64,000 nucleotides of DNA, from positions 9,605,170-9,669,169 of the forward strand of contig CM050655.1 in NCBI GenBank assembly GCA_027574665.1. Reading direction: 5' to 3'. Position 1 is the stretch's first letter, and every line of letters starts with the position of its first letter. Below the pieces are notes generated by a model. The model made no database searches. It worked only from the letters and a program-made list of their open reading frames with translations, and had not been told where the DNA came from. Source of the stretch: Rhynochetos jubatus (Eukaryota > Chordata > Aves > Eurypygiformes > Rhynochetidae). Positions 1 to 11,854 of the stretch are shown here, piece after piece. A program made the position numbers and the translations under genes.

Positions 1-2292
1 TCATTAAACCATTGAAGTGGTAAGACATTTGCAATTGGCTTGTAAGACTGGTCAGAACATATAGCAGATGCTGTCTTCTATAGCATTCAACCAAAATAGA
101 TGTGAAAGTTCTCCATAACTTTCTATAATGCAGATTCAGGCCTTTTCTTCTAGATTAACTGGTGGTTTAGAAAGGCTGGAGACAAAGTACACAGAGGAAG
201 GAAAGCCTATTGTCTCTCTTTGCAAACTACAGCTAAAATCTCGTCAGGGTCACAATTCATCCTAAACATGGTGGGTTTTCTTTTCCTCCTTTGCTTTTTA
301 CTGGCTGTGTTTGTTTAGATATTTCATCTTGTTTAGAGACTCTAGCTGCAGTTATTTTCGTGTGTAAATTTGGAGGGGGTGAGCTTTTTGATTCATCAGT
401 GTGTTACCCCACTGCAAAATTAAGATGATAAAGAGGTGCTTTTTGTTCATATATTTGTAAACTGGTTTAACCAGAGCTTATTAATGCTAATTAGAAAGAA
501 AATCTGGTTTCATTAAAGCTGGTAGTGATAATAGGTGGTTAGTTATTGACCTTTTGGGATAGCAGTAGTTTCAGAAGAGAATAGATTAATTTTTAAAGAG
601 CTTGTGGTACCCTGCTGTAAACAATATTGTTTCAGGCTCTGTATCTGCCTGGATTTGCTCCTGCTTCTGCTAACACAATTAAAATGCTATACTCCAGTAA
701 GGAATTCTGGTTCTCTAACTGGCATAACTGCAACATATCCCTATTCTTAAAGTCTTCTGGACCAGAAAGACATGCCAATGCATGTCTGCGTTGTTTTAGA
801 AGCACTGTACAATGCTTTTTAAACTTTTCCTTTTGTGAAATTACTTTCCAGGTAGCTTTCTCCAGGTGTTTTACACTTTATTTGCAGCTTTTAAAGTACA
901 GATACTGGTGTTCTCAACAGTGCCAAAACTGCGGGTGTGTGTTTGTAAATTATGCTTCCTAACATTAGCTAAGCATACTTCTTGCAGTTCAAGGGAAGCG
1001 ATTTCAAAGAATTGTTTCCCCCTGCCCAGCTTCTGTGGGAAGAAAGCAATGTATGGAACTGTCAACCAGAGGCTGATTGATTTCAGCTCAAACAAGGTAC
1101 TAATTTGAGACGTACACGAGTTAAACCCATAGAACTCAAATTTTTGAACATAAAATGTTAGTTTTTGATACACTACGGGATTTTTGTTTGAAAAAAGTTT
1201 ATATTTTTTCCTCCTATTTCTTTTGTTTTTTCCAAGTAAATTCTTGAGTTTTCTGTTTATTATTAAATATTAAAATGTGGTCTGAATTAAAGGTAAGCAT
1301 TCTACTAATGAGCACAAAAATGCAGATCAATAATATTTCCAAAATGCACAGGAATCAAACTGTTCCTACATATATCAACGTACTACTGTGTGTGGAATAA
1401 TAAAATACTGTTTTTTTCACATTGCAATAGTCACATCAAAATGCCCCAGAAGCACCATAATAAAAGGAACTTGAGTCACAAACAGTATGTCTTTAATTAC
1501 ATGTAACATTAACACATTTCCAACTTTATTCATACTTAAAAGCCTTACCTATAAATGTTAATGACCAGGATAATTTGCTAGTGTAAGTTTTTTTGAGTCC
1601 TAATTTATCTTGCTAAGTTGAAAAGTACCAATAGGAGGCAGAGCGCCACGGGAGTAGCAGCATAAAACACAATGCTAATGGTTTGGTAAAAACACAAGAT
1701 AGTCTTTGAAATATGCAAACCATGTTCACAGGTTTTCTCTTCCTGGCTTTGTCTGTATTTATTCTCAGAGCTTTAGCTAGGTGTATCAATTTCAAGCATG
1801 GTTTAGGTTTTGTGCTCCAAATACTGTCTGAATTCAGCCTTCACAACCTTCATCACATCAAAATTGTGATGCAAATCTGTAGACACAGTTTAAAGCAGCA
1901 ATCAGTGGATACCCTCGTTATATTATTCATCTGTTTCAGAAGATCTTTTTTAATGCTAAAACCACTTAAGTCTTCACTACAAAATAGAATGTTAAGATGA
2001 AATCCTTTACATATCTCAAAATATTTTGGAAAGCTCTGTCTCTGTTTTGGCTTTCTTTTTTAACAGGTAAATGAAAAATGGCCTTTAATTTTGGCCCTGT
2101 TTACTTTTGTCTTGATATGATACCTGATTCTTCACAGGTATCTGTGTACATATTTTAACAGGTCTTGATATGGCCCCTATGATACTACTCAAGTAAACGG
2201 AAAAACAGCTTGTAAAAAAAAAAAAAAGGAAAAAATTGTCTACATAACACTAAGATGTACTTATGCCCATACAGATCAGCTCATTAAGATCT
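1..2292. other. Non-coding DNA, no gene recognised
   Basis: AT-rich, CpG-poor sequence with short open frames on both strands (up to about 111 codons at 627-962) that overlap in opposite directions and show no domain, signal peptide or codon-like pattern. An uninterrupted run of 14 A lies at 2214-2227. I see no promoter, RNA gene or recognisable repeat here. Intergenic and intronic sequence cannot be told apart from this window alone. Confidence 0.7.
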
Positions 2293-2505
2293 TTAAGCAT
2301 AAGAACAGGAGTGTATGGAGTCAAACCAAAGGTCCAGTTAGCTTAGTATCCTTTTTCGCCAAAGGAAACCAGCATCTCCATTATCAAATCAGTGTAAAGA
2401 CAGAGGAAATCCATAGTGTTGTCCAAGGGAGACTCCAGCAACTTGCAAAATAGTGACTTGGGATTCAAAAATTCTCAGTGGATTGCTCTTCCATGAGTTT
2501 CTACC
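2293..2505 (-). mobile_element. Old CR1 LINE 3'-end fragment, reverse orientation
   Basis: Read on the + strand, this begins with a 'cataagaac' motif, followed by 'gtcaaaccaaaggtccag' and 'agcttagtatcc'. This is the order found in the reverse complement of the 3' end of the old CR1 type common in turtles and crocodilians and present as relics in birds. A weaker match to the upstream part of that 3' region follows, near 2481-2505 ('ccatgag...ctggct'). The middle part, about 2390-2480, is too diverged to align by eye. The copy holds no coding sequence and is a neutral relic. Orientation is taken from the order of motifs. The match at 2293-2350 is the firm part; the far boundary is approximate. 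Confidence 0.6.
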
Positions 2506-5128
2506 TGGCTGTCTAAAACAGGTAATTTTAAAATGAAAAAAGCTTATGAGATTTATGTTAGAGTGTATACACACTGCAAAGAGATAGGAATAACTCACTT
2601 CCATGTATACATATTTACTGTGGTCTTTCCCAAACTTCTTTTTATGAATGGTTGATCCCTGCATTGATACTTTAGGAATGACAAATGAGTAGACGATGCA
2701 TGAAACCATTAATTGTCCGGGTCAGAAGTATGATATAGTTTTCCTAGACTTGTTGTTTTCTTCATCTTACACTTATTTTCAATTCATGAAGGTCATGCAT
2801 GGATTTTTTTTTTTTTGTGGACCATATTTCATGGTGTTAATTAGAATGAGCATATACAGCGAGCAGGGTAATCTAGCTTGTATGTACAGTTTGAAAGCAC
2901 ATTTTAAGCAAATGACTGGGGTTTGGCATGGAAAGCTTAGGAACATATGGCCATGTGACTGAATGTAAAAGAGCTAATTTAGTCTGTAACTTTTATGACC
3001 TTGTCTTAGAATTAAGGTGAAAAATAGTCCTAGATTTGTATCTATTAAGACCATAAATGACTACTGTGATTATCTAGGCTGACCTTTTATGTTAATGTGA
3101 GGCATTGAACTGTCCTGCATGCTGGATTTAAATCCAGCACCTTTGCTTGAATTAGATGAGGTATTGTGTTTAACCTATCCAGTCTTTATTTTAAAGTCTG
3201 CAGTGATGGAGAATCCCAGCTAAGCTATTAATGCCTCTTACCCGTAGCAAATATGTGTCTTATGTCTTATCTGAATATGCCAAGCTTCATTTTCAATTAT
3301 TTCAGCCTTGTCCTGTCTTTACTTACCACTTGGAAGAGCTTTGTCTGCAGGTCCCTATACACAAGGATGAAATTGTTTGTTAGCCACACCTCCAGGATAA
3401 GCAACTTCTTAAACTTTTAATTCAAAATCTTAAGTATTTTTTTATTCCTTTCTAACTCTTTTCAGTTTTTCCACATTTTTATTGAAAGCTGGACATCAGA
3501 ACTCTATGCAGCATGCCAGCAAGGCTTTCTCTGTAGACGGGTGCAAACAGAAATACCTCTTTACATCTTAGTATTTCTGCTCTTTAGAGTGCATAGCTCT
3601 TGCAAGCTGTTGCAGTGAGTCAGCACTCAACATCCCGTTTTTGAGTGTCTGATACGTGCAAATGAAAATTCTGCTCTTAGCTGCAGCTTCACTGCCAAAG
3701 AACAAAAGGCACAATTCATTGCCTTGATCAGAAACTCCAAGACATTGGAAACACACGCTGAAATCAGATGTTTAAAGATCTGCTGTTTCGGTCAGAGGTT
3801 TACAGCAGTGTTGCAAAAGATACACTCTTGCCGGACTTCCTTGAAAGAAGGTAAAAAGGAAACTAGAGTCAAGGGAAGGAGGTGTTAATGTTGGTAACAG
3901 GGATGCAGGTTCCATACAGTGATTGAAGTGTGGCAGAATGCCATGGAGATGTTGATACCATCTGCTCTCTTTGCCTTCATTTGATTGCATCTTCGTAGTA
4001 TCAGTGGAAGCTTGATATCCTGGTGGACTTTGGAACAGCACTAGATGGTGGATCAGTGGCTTTAATGGCAAATTTTGTTCCTTTCAATCCTCCTCTTTTT
4101 GTCTTTACTGTCAGATTAAGATCATAAAGCAGAGATAAGGGATGAAAAGGAATGCTTTCTCCATATTTTGTTCCCATGTTAAACATCTCTGCCCTCTGAG
4201 TGTTTCTGTATTGATTGGTACCCCTCTCCTCTGTCACTCACTGTTTGGAGCTTCTGGATTGGAGTTCTTGACTGAAGTCAGCTGTTAGGGGAGAGGGGTA
4301 GTTCAAACTCCCAGTCTCTTAAAGCAGAATTTAGGACAATATGTGGCTAATACCTAGCTAAAGTAACAAATTAAATGCTATGGGACAGACTGAGTAGAAA
4401 ACTAGCTGTGAAAAAAGGCAGCTCGGGCTCAAGATGAGAGGGGAAAAAAAGAGCAGCCACATGGCCTGCCATGCAGAGCCAGCCCCTGTTCCACATGATT
4501 CAACATGCTAGAAGAACATTGTTGTGAGTTTTATAGCTCAGCTTTTAAAGGCAGCAAGTCCTGACTCCTCTGTCACATTTCATCTTTTGTCTCCAAGTTT
4601 TTGTCACCTGTAGTTTTAATGGTAACAACTTTACGGATGGCATTTTATCAAGCTAGTGACAATTATTTTTTTATATAACAGGTGCTTATAAAGCAGTGTC
4701 TTTGGCATTTGTGCTTGAATCTCAATCTCTTGGCAATTATAATTCAACAGTTATAATAGTCTCAAAATAAAGTTTTAACTGGATGGATTTTAATGCTTTG
4801 TCAGTCACATGATCTTTGATATAATCCTGGTTTATGGCTGTATTCAACTACTCTTACAGGATAGAGTAAAGCTTCTGTGGATACAGCAGAAGGAAAGTAA
4901 GCTTATGGTAAAGGCTTCTGAAAACCCTCCATCATAAAGAATGTGTAAGTGGCTAGAGTGGTCTCCTTCAAATGGCAAACACAAATGGTAATAAATACAG
5001 ACTACCCAAATAAATCAAAGTCAGGATGCTTCTGTTGAAGTGCAAATCTGCTGTCATAAAAATTCCTATAAAATTATCTAATTTCCACATGCAGGTTTTC
5101 TATTGGATAATGATTTATCTAATGTTTC
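2506..5128. other. Non-coding DNA, no gene recognised
   Basis: Contains a 13-T run at 2804-2816 and short open frames of up to 99 codons on the minus strand (3772-4071), with no recognisable protein features. The stretch at about 4600-4830 is free of simple repeats and carries several homeodomain-like TAAT motifs. It could be conserved regulatory DNA, but the sequence alone does not show this. Confidence 0.65.
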
Positions 5129-5167
5129 TCCAGAGATCTTAGCTAGCTGCACGAGCAGATCTCTGGA
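5129..5167. repeat. Perfect 11-bp inverted repeat, 17-nt spacer
   Basis: The left arm TCCAGAGATCT (5129-5139) is the exact reverse complement of the right arm AGATCTCTGGA (5157-5167). The 17-nt spacer contains the self-complementary AGCTAGCT. Single-stranded DNA or RNA could form a short hairpin. Pairing does not extend beyond the arms, so it is shorter than a normal microRNA precursor. An inverted repeat of this size is near chance expectation for a window this long. Confidence 0.85.
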
Positions 5168-5274
5168 ATAGAAATAAATCCTGATTGTCTTTACTTTCTG
5201 CAGAAACTGGTGATATTTTTCTCTGAAGTTTTTGTGAGAATAAGTGTTTTCTTTCTATTGTATTTTTGTTTCAG

Positions 5275-5421
5275 GGGTAAGAAATGAAAAGTTAGAGGCA
5301 GGTTCAACATCCTTATTTAACAAAACCATGTCAGTTTACTCTGCAAACCAGATGATCTCTTCTACACACAGTCTGCACTGGCTGAGCCAGACTTCTGCAA
5401 TGTCATCAAGCAATTACGCAG
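5275..5421 (+). CDS. Candidate 147-bp internal exon, unidentified
   Basis: A pyrimidine-rich stretch at 5241-5272 ends in CAG at 5272-5274, a good splice-acceptor shape. The 147 bp that follow stay open in one frame and end at CAG before GT (5422-5423), a weak donor. Both boundaries fall in phase 1, so the piece would be a symmetric phase 1-1 exon of about 49 codons. The peptide is rich in Ser and Thr, with one N-glycosylation-type Asn-Lys-Thr. I recognise no domain or family. If not spliced at 5421, the frame runs to a stop at 5460-5462, which would make it a terminal exon. A chance open stretch next to a pyrimidine tract is the likelier explanation. Confidence 0.13.
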
Positions 5422-8400
5422 GTCTTGAACTCTCTATCCTGACCGTCGCCTCTAAAAAATAGATGGCTTACTGTTATTGGACATGTATTTTCACTTTGGA
5501 GGCAAGGCTCTCCTAGCTTATGCCATTGCCCAGACGCCCCTGGCCACCTGCTCTCTCTCACCTGTACCCTCCCTGCTGCACAAAGTCTGCTTGTGCTTTT
5601 CTGTAATGAGAGAGTGTGCTGCACACCCTGAAATACATAATACATTCATGTCCTTTTGAACTCAGTCTGTTCAGCTGCACGGTCCGCAGGTCATCAGCTG
5701 TCATATTCATTTATGTAATTGTTTGAGTTCTCCAGGGTGTGAGGAGGGACCTTTGAGATGTTCTGTAAAATGTCCAGTTTTAATTGTGTTCCTGTAAACT
5801 ATCAGACCAGATATGAACTATTTCAATGTACAGTTTTCCTCTCCTGCAAAGAATAATATCATATAAAATAAGAGTCAAGTAATTGTTTCGGTTTGCTACT
5901 TGAAACTCATTTTAATTCTGCAAGTTCACATCATTCTTTCTGAGTGATAGAAGGAAGGACAAAAAAGTATGCTAAAATGAAATCACTGTAAGTGCACTTA
6001 ATAGTTGTGCTTAGGAAAAACTTGTGCTTGTAGGCTTGAGCTGTCCCTGCAACTGCCTGCAATGAAAAGTAAAGGACTTTCTGTTTGCATTTTTTTCTTC
6101 TCTATTTTTCTCCTGGTGTGGACACTGTATGTTGTAATCCATTTAGTAGGTTTATGACTAAATGCTTAAGGAAAGCCTTTACAGTCTAAGTGGAAACAAC
6201 ACTGAGTTAATCAAGATACTCATCTTGCAGCAAAGTAGTAGGTGTGCTTCAAAATGATTATGAGGAATACTGGTGAGTTAAGTTTCCCTGCTTCTGAAAA
6301 GAGGGGAGAAAATCTGAAGATGCTAATGAAAGCACTAAATTCTCTGCCATGTGTCATCCTGCCATTTTATTCAACAAGCTGCAAACAACATGTTAAAGGC
6401 AGGGGCTTGCTGGGATGCTATTGAGATCTGTTTGCAGGCAGAATAGCATTCCATTATTTCCAGGTGGATGAAGAAAAGCAGAAGCATATCCATGGGGGGA
6501 CGGCTTCTTCAGGATGAAGAATGCACTTCCTTGTTCCTAAAGCCACAGGTTATTTTTTCAGAAGACTGTTCTGGAAAGTGGCACATGGTCACAACAGATG
6601 ACGGAACTAAGTAACTGTCTCTGCTATTAAAGTGCAAGCAGTATGTGGAGGATGATGTGAGTATACGTAGTCACTGAATTGTGCAGTGTAAACAGCACAT
6701 CAGCTGAGGTAACCATGCCAGTGAGCAATATAACTGCTCATAAAAAATTCCAAGCTGCTGCAGATAACATTACAACTGTGCTATGAATATGGTAGAACAT
6801 CAATAGCAGTTGCTGAAACAAGGCTTCAAATAAGATGAGCCTGAGGCTATATGTATTCTTTGTTATGGTCACTTTAAATTTGGCATTTCAAAAAGTTATT
6901 GCAAATATTTTCCTAAAGGAACCCCTTGGCTAGCTGGCACCAGGCAGTGTAGCATTCCTACAGCACAATCCAGCTCACTAATTATCCCAAGAATGCTTCA
7001 GACTGCTGTCTTAATCTCTCCTAATAAGTGACTAATCTCTTTCCTGCAATGACATGTCCAGAGAATGTTTCATGATGAAACGTTTTCACTGAATGTTTGG
7101 ATGTCTTGTCAAAGTAGTGGTCTTGCCACTGTGAGCCTTGAAGCACCAAGTGACTAATAGAGGCAGCTTTTTACTCTAAATTAGGACAGAGAAGTCATGT
7201 GAAAGCTTGTGTCAGGCATCTGGAGACTTGCTTGTTAGAACCAACCTCTGGTCATGCTGAGAAACATTTGCACACTCCATATGCATAGGGATAAAAGTTT
7301 ATTTTAATGCTTTTTTAAAAATGTTGCAGCTTCAGAATTTTTGTCATGGTTTTTTAGATGCTTTTGTGAAAACAGATACCTGGATCTTAAAATAGGAACA
7401 CATTGAACTGGATAGCTTGCTGCTAAGAGAATTAGACTGGTAGGTCATAAATGTATTCTATTTTGATTAGTTTTTGGAAAAAAAAGTGCTTTGGATAAAT
7501 CATTTACAAGAAAAGAAGTGGAGTATGATCAGACTTCATGGTTTGAATGCTATGAAAAAAAAATCCCAAGTGATACCTGCAGAGTCACACTCAGAATGGG
7601 TTTTGTGTATTGTTGATGCTCAATGGATACAGTAGGAAGGGTTTGTTATTTAAATATGTAGACAATATTGAAGTGAAGGAAGTTTGTAAGAGTGCTGTTG
7701 TGATATGGGGCATTGTATAAAATAATAAGAATGGGAAATAATATTTAAATAGTGTGCTTCCTATTGTAAAACAAAAAAACCCACAAACCCTAAAACACTA
7801 GTGCTACCTAAATGACCTTCTTCCTAATAAAACTTAATTTTTAGAGACAGAACTTGCACTATTTCTTTGTATTTTTCATGGTGTCATGAAAAAAGACAAT
7901 CCAAAAAAATCTATTTATTTGTTCAGTAAGACTTTTCTGGGGTTTTGTGTTTCTTAAAAGCTGTATACTCGTTGTATCTGGCCCAGTAATACTGTGTGTC
8001 TGTTACATATAATATTCATGGCTTGTTAGTGCATTAGCTAACTGAAAGTTTGGTGCTTTTTGCTTTGCCCGACGGAGGCAAATGCTTTGTGTGGACACTT
8101 TCAGCCAAACAATGGCAATTGAGTTACGATTTGTATGAGTGAAGGGTGTGTGTGTGGGTGTGTGCTTACACTGACAGTGCTGTGAGATGCCTTCCAGCTT
8201 ATAGTGCAGGCTATGACTAACAGTGGTCTCTAGGAGTCACCTTGAAACAGATGCAAGTAGTGTGGACATCCAAAAACTTGCTGAAATTGTTGTGTGACCC
8301 CAAACTGGGTCAGTTTTCTGTGGCTGGATAGTATTCTGGCTGGCTGTAGGCACCATTCTGTTCCTAAAGCTTTAGTCTCTTTCCATGAAGAGTGAGAATG

Positions 8401-8580
8401 ACCCAAATTTGCCAGCAAGTTTGGGTACAGGGAGGAAGCCCTTGTTTACTTTGTACCTGTTAGAAGACACTGTTTTTAGAACAGGACTTGTACTGTACAC
8501 TTGGTGACTCTGTGTGTGCAGCACGTAGCTGAATGGTCTCGGTGTTAGCAGAGTTTTTCCAAAAAGTCTTACTACTAATG
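5422..8580. other. Non-coding DNA, no gene recognised
   Basis: Only short open frames (around 60-79 codons) occur, and none has recognisable protein features. Apart from a short TG-rich tract at 8146-8164, no repeat family, RNA gene or promoter was recognised. Confidence 0.65.
8146..8164. repeat. Short imperfect (TG)n microsatellite
   Basis: A run of TG dinucleotides interrupted by one GGG. It is short and interrupted, so probably of low variability. Confidence 0.8.
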
Positions 8581-8622
8581 TGTGTATGGGGAGGGTAGCA
8601 GAAAGTGGCTGAGCAGTAGCAT
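8581..8622 (+). repeat. Direct repeat unit A (partner at 8911-8950)
   Basis: This unit shares an exact 17-bp block (8586-8602, ATGGGGAGGGTAGCAGA) with 8916-8932. The surrounding sequence, TGTG before and GCAGTAG after, also matches, giving an imperfect repeat of about 40 bp. The units lie 330 bp apart in the same orientation. This suggests a local duplication or two copies of an unidentified short repeat. Confidence 0.75.
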
Positions 8623-8910
8623 CGAGTCATACAAAACAAACAGATCTAAGGTTGTGACACTTCAAATGTAGCTTTCCTTAAATCAGTTTTACAAATTAGT
8701 TTTACATCAACACCCTCTTTTACTGAAACTGTGGAGGTTAGCTGTGCTTGTTGTGTAAATTCCTTCAGGACAATAAGCATCCATTCTGCTAATTTCAAAT
8801 TGCCTTTGTCTTGGTCTATGTCTCTGAATTTGCCTGTGGGGAAAAGGAGATACTCTGTTCTCCAGCTGGTGTGTGCAGCGGCTGGATCAAATCTAGGTAG
8901 CTGGGGGCTG

Positions 8911-8950
8911 TGTGCATGGGGAGGGTAGCAGAGGATGACAGCAGTAGTAT
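8911..8950 (+). repeat. Direct repeat unit B (partner at 8581-8622)
   Basis: Second copy of the unit at 8581-8622. It differs by one T/C change near the start, several changes after the 17-bp core, and a 2-bp length difference before the shared GCAGTAG. It lies within a 145-codon minus-strand open frame (8646-9083) that I do not accept as a gene. Confidence 0.75.
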
Positions 8951-11342
8951 GCTGGACGTGCAGCAGAGGGGCTGCTGGGCATGCCGGCCTGTGACACTGC
9001 TCACTAAAGGGCAAGGTTTGGGTCTCTTGGGCACGGCTGGTCATCTGTGCCATGTGAGGGTCGCTGCTGCCCCATGGAAACATTTGCAGGGAGTCTTTTC
9101 GCTGTAAGGGCTAAAGAGCACTGATGTAGCAGAATGAGGCTAAACACTCCAGTTGCTGAACAGGAAAGTAAGCAATGCAATCTCATCTGTTCTGAAACCA
9201 AAATGACATTTCTTTATTTGGCTATATGCCAATATCCTTTTCACTGCACTGCTTGTTTGGAAGAGGAAAGAAGCTAGAATTGGTGCTGATTTCTAACAGG
9301 CTGAAAACACCAGGAAAGGATTGAATCAGCTGTGTCATAATGGTGCTTTAAGAGGAGGTTTGGTTCTGGTTTTTGCATTCTTAGTCTTATGTATATTCGA
9401 TCTGCTTAGATTTTTAAGTCATTAAACAGAGATGTAATGTAATTTAGTGAAAAATATTCTTTGTAGAGCTAGAGAACCTATATAGAATGAAATACAAACC
9501 TATTATCTTCACACCAAGTGGGAGAATCACTTACAGGACTTAGGCTCTGGGCAAGAGTAAAGAAAATGAGTGGTGTAACTTAGGGTATACTCTGTTTTTT
9601 CTCAAAAGGCATTGACCATCTCCATGTCTGGATGTATGGTCTCTTAAAGAGAGGAGCCATCTTCTCTTAAAGCTAAAGATTAGTAAAAGCTAATAAGCTG
9701 TAACTATTCATCAGCAAATTTCACTTCTGAGATTAATGCAAAATCATCTGTACTAGCCAACCACGAAAGAATCAAGCCCCCCCCCTCGCCCCCCAAATCT
9801 TCAGAGTCCCAAGACAGTATTGAACTTCAGCCCAGAAGCATCAAGGCTACTTTCTTTTCCTGTGGTCATTTGCATGGTTTAGCTCTTGTGGTTTGGTTAA
9901 GTAACACCAAATACTGCTGGAAACCTTGCTGTATTCTAATTGTCAGCAGACGTTTGCAGTAATGGGTTGGTTAATTGTGAATGGTACATGAGAGTTACAG
10001 AAAACAAAAACAACAGGAGGGAAGAGATGTTTGCTCCTGCTTCCCTGAATACATCCAGGAGGACAGGGACGATGTTAGTGAAGGAGCAGCATTGGTCAGA
10101 AGGGGGAAAAAGATGTACTTGTTACAACCTGTTTGGACCTGATGAGAACAGGTAGGAAAATGCATTATTAAATACCACTTTCAATGAACACCTTTTGGGG
10201 ATAGAGTTTCTGCTAGAAAGTTGTCTTGTATATTGTAAACAGTCCATTGCTGTAACTAGAACTAATCATCTGTTCCTTGGAGCTATTGCTCTAAGTACAA
10301 AAATGAATACACAGGAACAGATAAAGAAATGTTGGCATTCATAAGTAATGTATTGTGCTGTTCTTACACCGCGCCAATGGCAAAATTCCAGCAACAAAAG
10401 CTTTGGTGCCTCTGAGCTTCCTGTTATCTCTGAGGGAAATTAATTGTGGTAATTTGGTACAGGAGACTTGTATTTAAAGACTGCAATAGCCATGAGGATT
10501 GTGTGAAGTATGTGGGAGTAGGAAGCGTATATCTACTAAGTGTATAGATCGTTACTCACAGCATGCATACAAGAAGATCTGTAGACTATTGAATGTTTTG
10601 ATTGCTTTTTGGGCATGTGTCAGTAGGAATGCAATTCACATCCTCTAATTCATGCTTCCCATCAGAAGTTTGTATTGATGGTGCTCTACAGGAGCTGGTG
10701 TCTTTATCTCCCTGCAGAAATACCAACACACTCCAAGTGTCCCTTAAATCCTCAGGTTTGTGCTGTTTTTTCTTGCCTGCTGTTTCCAAGCCAGTACAGT
10801 ACCTTAATTGTCTGTCACCTTTTGGCAGTACTGCAGCAATGCACCGTGCATCTTTGGGAAGGTGCATCCCTCTTCCCTATTCCTTCCCACTCCGAAAAAG
10901 GAAGGGGTGGTGGTGAAGAATAAAGAAATAAGTAGAAACAACTGGACACATCCTTCCCTGACCAGCTTAGCTGCAATGGTTACATGGCTCATAAAGAGGG
11001 ACATGAGCTCCAAACCAATAACCTTCCACAGCAGTCACTACAAGAAACCTGTTACTGTTAAGTAAGCCAAGACGACATCCTTGTCTGCAAAACAATGCTG
11101 ACCTCGTGCTTTTCAAAGCATTCAGGGGATATGCTAGTTTGGATATTTCTAGCCCTTGTGTGCTAACCAGACAAGAGAGCAGGGGCCAGGGACGTTTGGA
11201 GATGCTGTCTCACCTCCTCCTACTGAATAACGGTGAGTCTTAGCGATGCTGCAAGACCTTGGCAAGCAGGATGACTGCCTCTCTCACTTCTAGAATAGGT
11301 CTGCATGTGGTAGCAGTAAGACAAGTTTGCTTAGTAGACTCC
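8951..11342. other. Non-coding DNA, no gene recognised
   Basis: Overlapping short open frames occur on both strands around 8646-9201 and 10586-11065, the arrangement expected of chance frames in slightly GC-richer DNA. A small CpG-containing patch near 10369-10383 carries a CCAAT-type motif (GCCAATGG), but no CpG island or TATA-type promoter accompanies it. Confidence 0.6.
9777..9794. repeat. C-homopolymer-rich tract
   Basis: Nine C, then TCG, then six C. This is low-complexity DNA with G runs on the minus strand. Such tracts are prone to slippage and to sequencing error. Confidence 0.85.
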
Positions 11343-11442
11343 AACACTAAACTGGAGGAGTCTTTTCTGGTGTGATGGGGCAGTTAATTTAGTCCCAGAC
11401 ATCTCTGGTGGGACTGTCCCTTGGACAGCTGGGTTTAGTGTT
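11343..11442. repeat. Spaced inverted repeat with an inner hairpin
   Basis: AACACTAAAC (11343-11352) is the exact reverse complement of GTTTAGTGTT (11433-11442), 80 bp apart. Inside, CTGTCC and GGACAG around 11414-11428 form a 6-bp, 3-nt-loop hairpin. The arrangement vaguely resembles a small non-autonomous DNA-transposon relic, but no target-site duplication or known terminus is visible, and 10-bp arms at this spacing can arise by chance. Confidence 0.5.
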
Positions 11443-11771
11443 AGTAAGGGGATCCCTTTGGATGTCATGGAAGCACCTTAAATGAAAGGGCTTTTTCTGT
11501 CACTGCTGATCTGAGGGAAGTCTGAACTCACGAGGCAGGTCTAATGTTCCTCTGGGAATCTGCTGTCCCTTTTTAGGGTATGCTTTTCAGACAAGAATGG
11601 AAAAAAATCTCAAAAGAGAGGAGAAATATTGCCAGTACCATGAACTGAATTGTTGGTACAGATTGACTGAACTAATGCATGATGAATCTATGAATCAAGA
11701 AAATTAATAAAGGGAGAAATAGTGTTTTTTAAACAAATGTCAACAAATGTTCTGGGAAAAACAAACTGGTT

Positions 11772-11854
11772 AAAAAAAAAAACAAAAAACACAAAACAAA
11801 ACACACAGAAAGACCAATGAGGCTTTTTTTTTTATCATTTGGGATTTTTTTTTT
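11772..11854. repeat. A-rich tract followed by two T runs
   Basis: An A-rich, CA-containing stretch (11772-11810) is followed by T runs at 11824-11833 and 11845-11854. This is low-complexity sequence whose A-rich and T-rich halves could pair. No coding or retrocopy context is visible upstream. Confidence 0.75.

Noticed and set aside
8646-9083. 145-codon minus-strand open frame, the longest in the window
   Set aside because: It has no domain, signal or splice support. It is overlapped by several frames on both strands and spans part of the direct-repeat region. Its length is what chance gives in 64 kb over six frames.
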